Of a DNA stretch of 6,816 nucleotides, positions 5,668-6,816 are shown piece after piece (the first letter of the stretch is position 1; each line of letters opens with the position of its first letter). Below the pieces are notes generated by a model that made no database searches, was not told the DNA's origin, and saw only the letters and a list, made by a program, of their open reading frames with translations. Both the position numbers and the translations under genes were made by a program. The stretch comes from Puniceicoccales bacterium (GTDB taxonomy: Bacteria > Verrucomicrobiota > Verrucomicrobiia > Opitutales > UBA953), in assembly GCA_031279675.1 (NCBI GenBank), contig JAITIB010000016.1, positions 1 to 6,816 on the forward strand, read 5' to 3'.

Positions 5668-6798
5668 ATGCAACCAAACAACAACCAACCACACAAGATC
5701 ATGAACAAAACAAAAAAACGTCCCGCTCAACACCACCCGCCAGCACGCTCATCCACGCCCGCCGCCGACGCCGTGTCTAACCAAACACCCGCCGAAACCC
5801 TCGTCCCGACCGTCTCGGCTGACACCACCACCACCGCCGCCAGCGCCGCGCCGACGCCCTGCGCCAACAGCAAAGGCAACCCCAATTGCATCGGTGTTGA
5901 CATCGCCAAAGCCACATTCGTGGCCGACATTCCCAGCCTGGCAACCCGCACATTCCAGAACACCCTCAAGGGCATTGAGCTCTTCATCCAAGAATGCAAG
6001 AAACTGGCGCACGCGCACGTAATTTGCGAAGCCACAGGAGCTTATGAAGGCACACTTGTCGCTCACCTCCACGCCGTCAGGATACCCCTCGGCATCCTCG
6101 CCCCCGCCCGCGTCCGCCACTTCGCCAAGGCCAACGCCCTCCACGCAAAAACCGACCCCATCGACGCCCGCCTCCTCTCCCGAATCGGACGCGAAACTCC
6201 CTGCGAATTTCACCACCCAACCCCCAAGCACATCGCCCACCTGCGCGATCTCACCGACCTGCGCCGCGCCCTCATCGACCGCAAAAACCAACTCCAAGGC
6301 CTGCTCGAAAACGCCGCCCCATGCTCCCGCCGCGCCTTCAACAAAGAACTGCGCTGGCAAGAAAAAGAGATCAAAAAACTCGAGGCCCAAATTGCCGCCC
6401 ACATCGCCGCCACGCCCACCCTCGAAGCCGACGCCCGCCAACTCCAAAACATCCGCGGTGTCGGCCCCATCACCACTCAAACCCTCCTGGCCCACGTCCC
6501 CGAAATCCACTCTATCAGCGCCAAACGCCTCTCCTGCCTCGTCGGCCTCGCCCCCTATCCCAACGACTCCGGCCAACGCCGCCCCAGCGCCCACATCCGC
6601 GCCGGACGCAAACCCGTCCGCGACGTCCTCCTCATGTCCGCCCGCAGCGCCATCCAACACAACCCCATCCTAAAAACCTTCTACGAAGGTCTCCGCGCCC
6701 GGGGTAAAAGTTACCACGTTTGCCTCGTCGCCGTCATGCGCAAACTCCTCACCCTCATGCACTGCGTCCTCTGCAAACCAAGCTTCAAACTTGCTTGA
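5668..6798 (+). CDS. IS110-family transposase
   Basis: The 376-residue protein is a DEDD recombinase of the IS110 family, which excises and inserts its element under the direction of a bridge RNA. The N-terminal RuvC-like domain starts at about C74: GVDIAK with D78, ICEATGAYEG with E121, and KTDPIDARLL with D163 and D166 supply the DEDD set. A helical, charged segment follows (about 195-255). The C-terminal Transposase_20 domain has IRGVGPITTQTLL (262-274, helix-hairpin-helix), LVGLAPYPNDSGQRR with the likely catalytic S301, and RAGRKPVRDVLLMSARSA (311-328). All key residues are present, so it is probably active. Residues 1-73 form a basic then Ala/Thr/Pro-rich tail not usual for the family. 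Start is uncertain: ATG at 5668, ATG at 5701 (M12) or GTG at 5773 (V36) are possible; no ATG lies closer to the domain. No clear ribosome-binding site. Confidence 0.95.
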   Translation: MQPNNNQPHKIMNKTKKRPAQHHPPARSSTPAADAVSNQTPAETLVPTVSADTTTTAASAAPTPCANSKGNPNCIGVDIAKATFVADIPSLATRTFQNTLKGIELFIQECKKLAHAHVICEATGAYEGTLVAHLHAVRIPLGILAPARVRHFAKANALHAKTDPIDARLLSRIGRETPCEFHHPTPKHIAHLRDLTDLRRALIDRKNQLQGLLENAAPCSRRAFNKELRWQEKEIKKLEAQIAAHIAATPTLEADARQLQNIRGVGPITTQTLLAHVPEIHSISAKRLSCLVGLAPYPNDSGQRRPSAHIRAGRKPVRDVLLMSARSAIQHNPILKTFYEGLRARGKSYHVCLVAVMRKLLTLMHCVLCKPSFKLA

Positions 6799-6805
6799 CT
6801 CGGAG

Positions 6806-6814
6806 ACTACTGTC
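6806..6814 (+). repeat. Right copy of ACTACTGTC repeat, near IS right end
   Basis: This copy matches 5580-5588 and lies 8-16 bases past the transposase stop. IS110-group elements typically have a short right non-coding end, so the junction with flanking DNA should be near here. The CT at 6807-6808 is a candidate recombination core because CT is the core dinucleotide known for the IS110 member IS621. This is a guess from position. Confidence 0.4.
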
Positions 6815-6816
6815 TT

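Larger units (their letters stand above)
5336..6816 (+). mobile_element. IS110-family insertion sequence, left edge uncertain
   Basis: An intact IS110-family transposase with a long structured upstream leader identifies this element. IS110 elements lack classic terminal inverted repeats and usually make no target duplication, so edges cannot be read directly. The left edge is placed provisionally after the palindrome because, in the IS110 group, the long non-coding segment carrying the bridge RNA lies upstream of the transposase. A shorter alternative starts near 5580, where ACTACTGTC matches 6806-6814 close to the window end. That would give about 1.23 kb but would exclude the structured leader. 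The right edge lies within or just beyond the last 18 bases of the window. Confidence 0.6.

Noticed and set aside
5749..6660. 303-residue minus-strand open frame
   Set aside because: Antisense to the IS110 transposase, Gly/Val/Asp-rich, no motif.

Overview
The window is a GC-rich bacterial segment that looks like a complete or nearly complete short-read contig. It opens with an unbroken run of 52 C, probably a sequencing artefact, and closes about 18 bases after the stop codon of an insertion-sequence transposase, a typical place for an assembly to break. The protein styles (a GltD with the classic MGNP start, a NuoI-type ferredoxin, RfbA, an exported lyxose-isomerase-like cupin, an IS110 transposase with a long N-terminal tail) and the absence of clear Shine-Dalgarno sequences suggest a Verrucomicrobiota-like host, perhaps Opitutaceae. 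That assignment is an inference from protein style, not a demonstrated placement.

Layout. Positions 1-182 hold the poly-C run and short non-coding sequence. A strong Rho-independent terminator (183-214) ends a leftward three-gene cluster: gltD (1799-3304, glutamate synthase small subunit), a family 2 glycosyltransferase of the dolichyl/polyprenyl-phosphate sugar synthase type (990-1751), and a lipoprotein with a D-lyxose-isomerase-like cupin fold (242-973). The gaps are 47 and 16 bases, so the three are probably co-transcribed. A 126-base divergent region separates gltD from the rightward rfbA (3431-4336, glucose-1-phosphate thymidylyltransferase). rfbA converges on a leftward nuoI-like gene (4333-4878, two 4Fe-4S clusters), and the two stop codons overlap. 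Then comes 789 bases without a convincing gene (4879-5667), which is rich in inverted repeats, followed by an intact IS110-family transposase gene (5668-6798).

How the genes relate. gltD, rfbA and nuoI each occur without the partners they usually sit beside (gltB, rfbBCD and the other nuo genes). The segment therefore reads as scattered housekeeping genes rather than one pathway. The glycosyltransferase and RfbA both point towards cell-surface glycan synthesis, but nothing in the sequence links them directly.

The most interesting part is the sequence upstream of the IS110 transposase. A 12-bp hairpin (about 5447-5477) is followed immediately by a 9-bp long-range stem (5478-5486 with 5554-5562) enclosing a large internal region. 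This is the kind of architecture expected of an IS110 bridge RNA. Just upstream lies a REP-like palindrome with two perfect 15-base arms (5277-5333). Short motifs from the right edge of the element recur in this leader.
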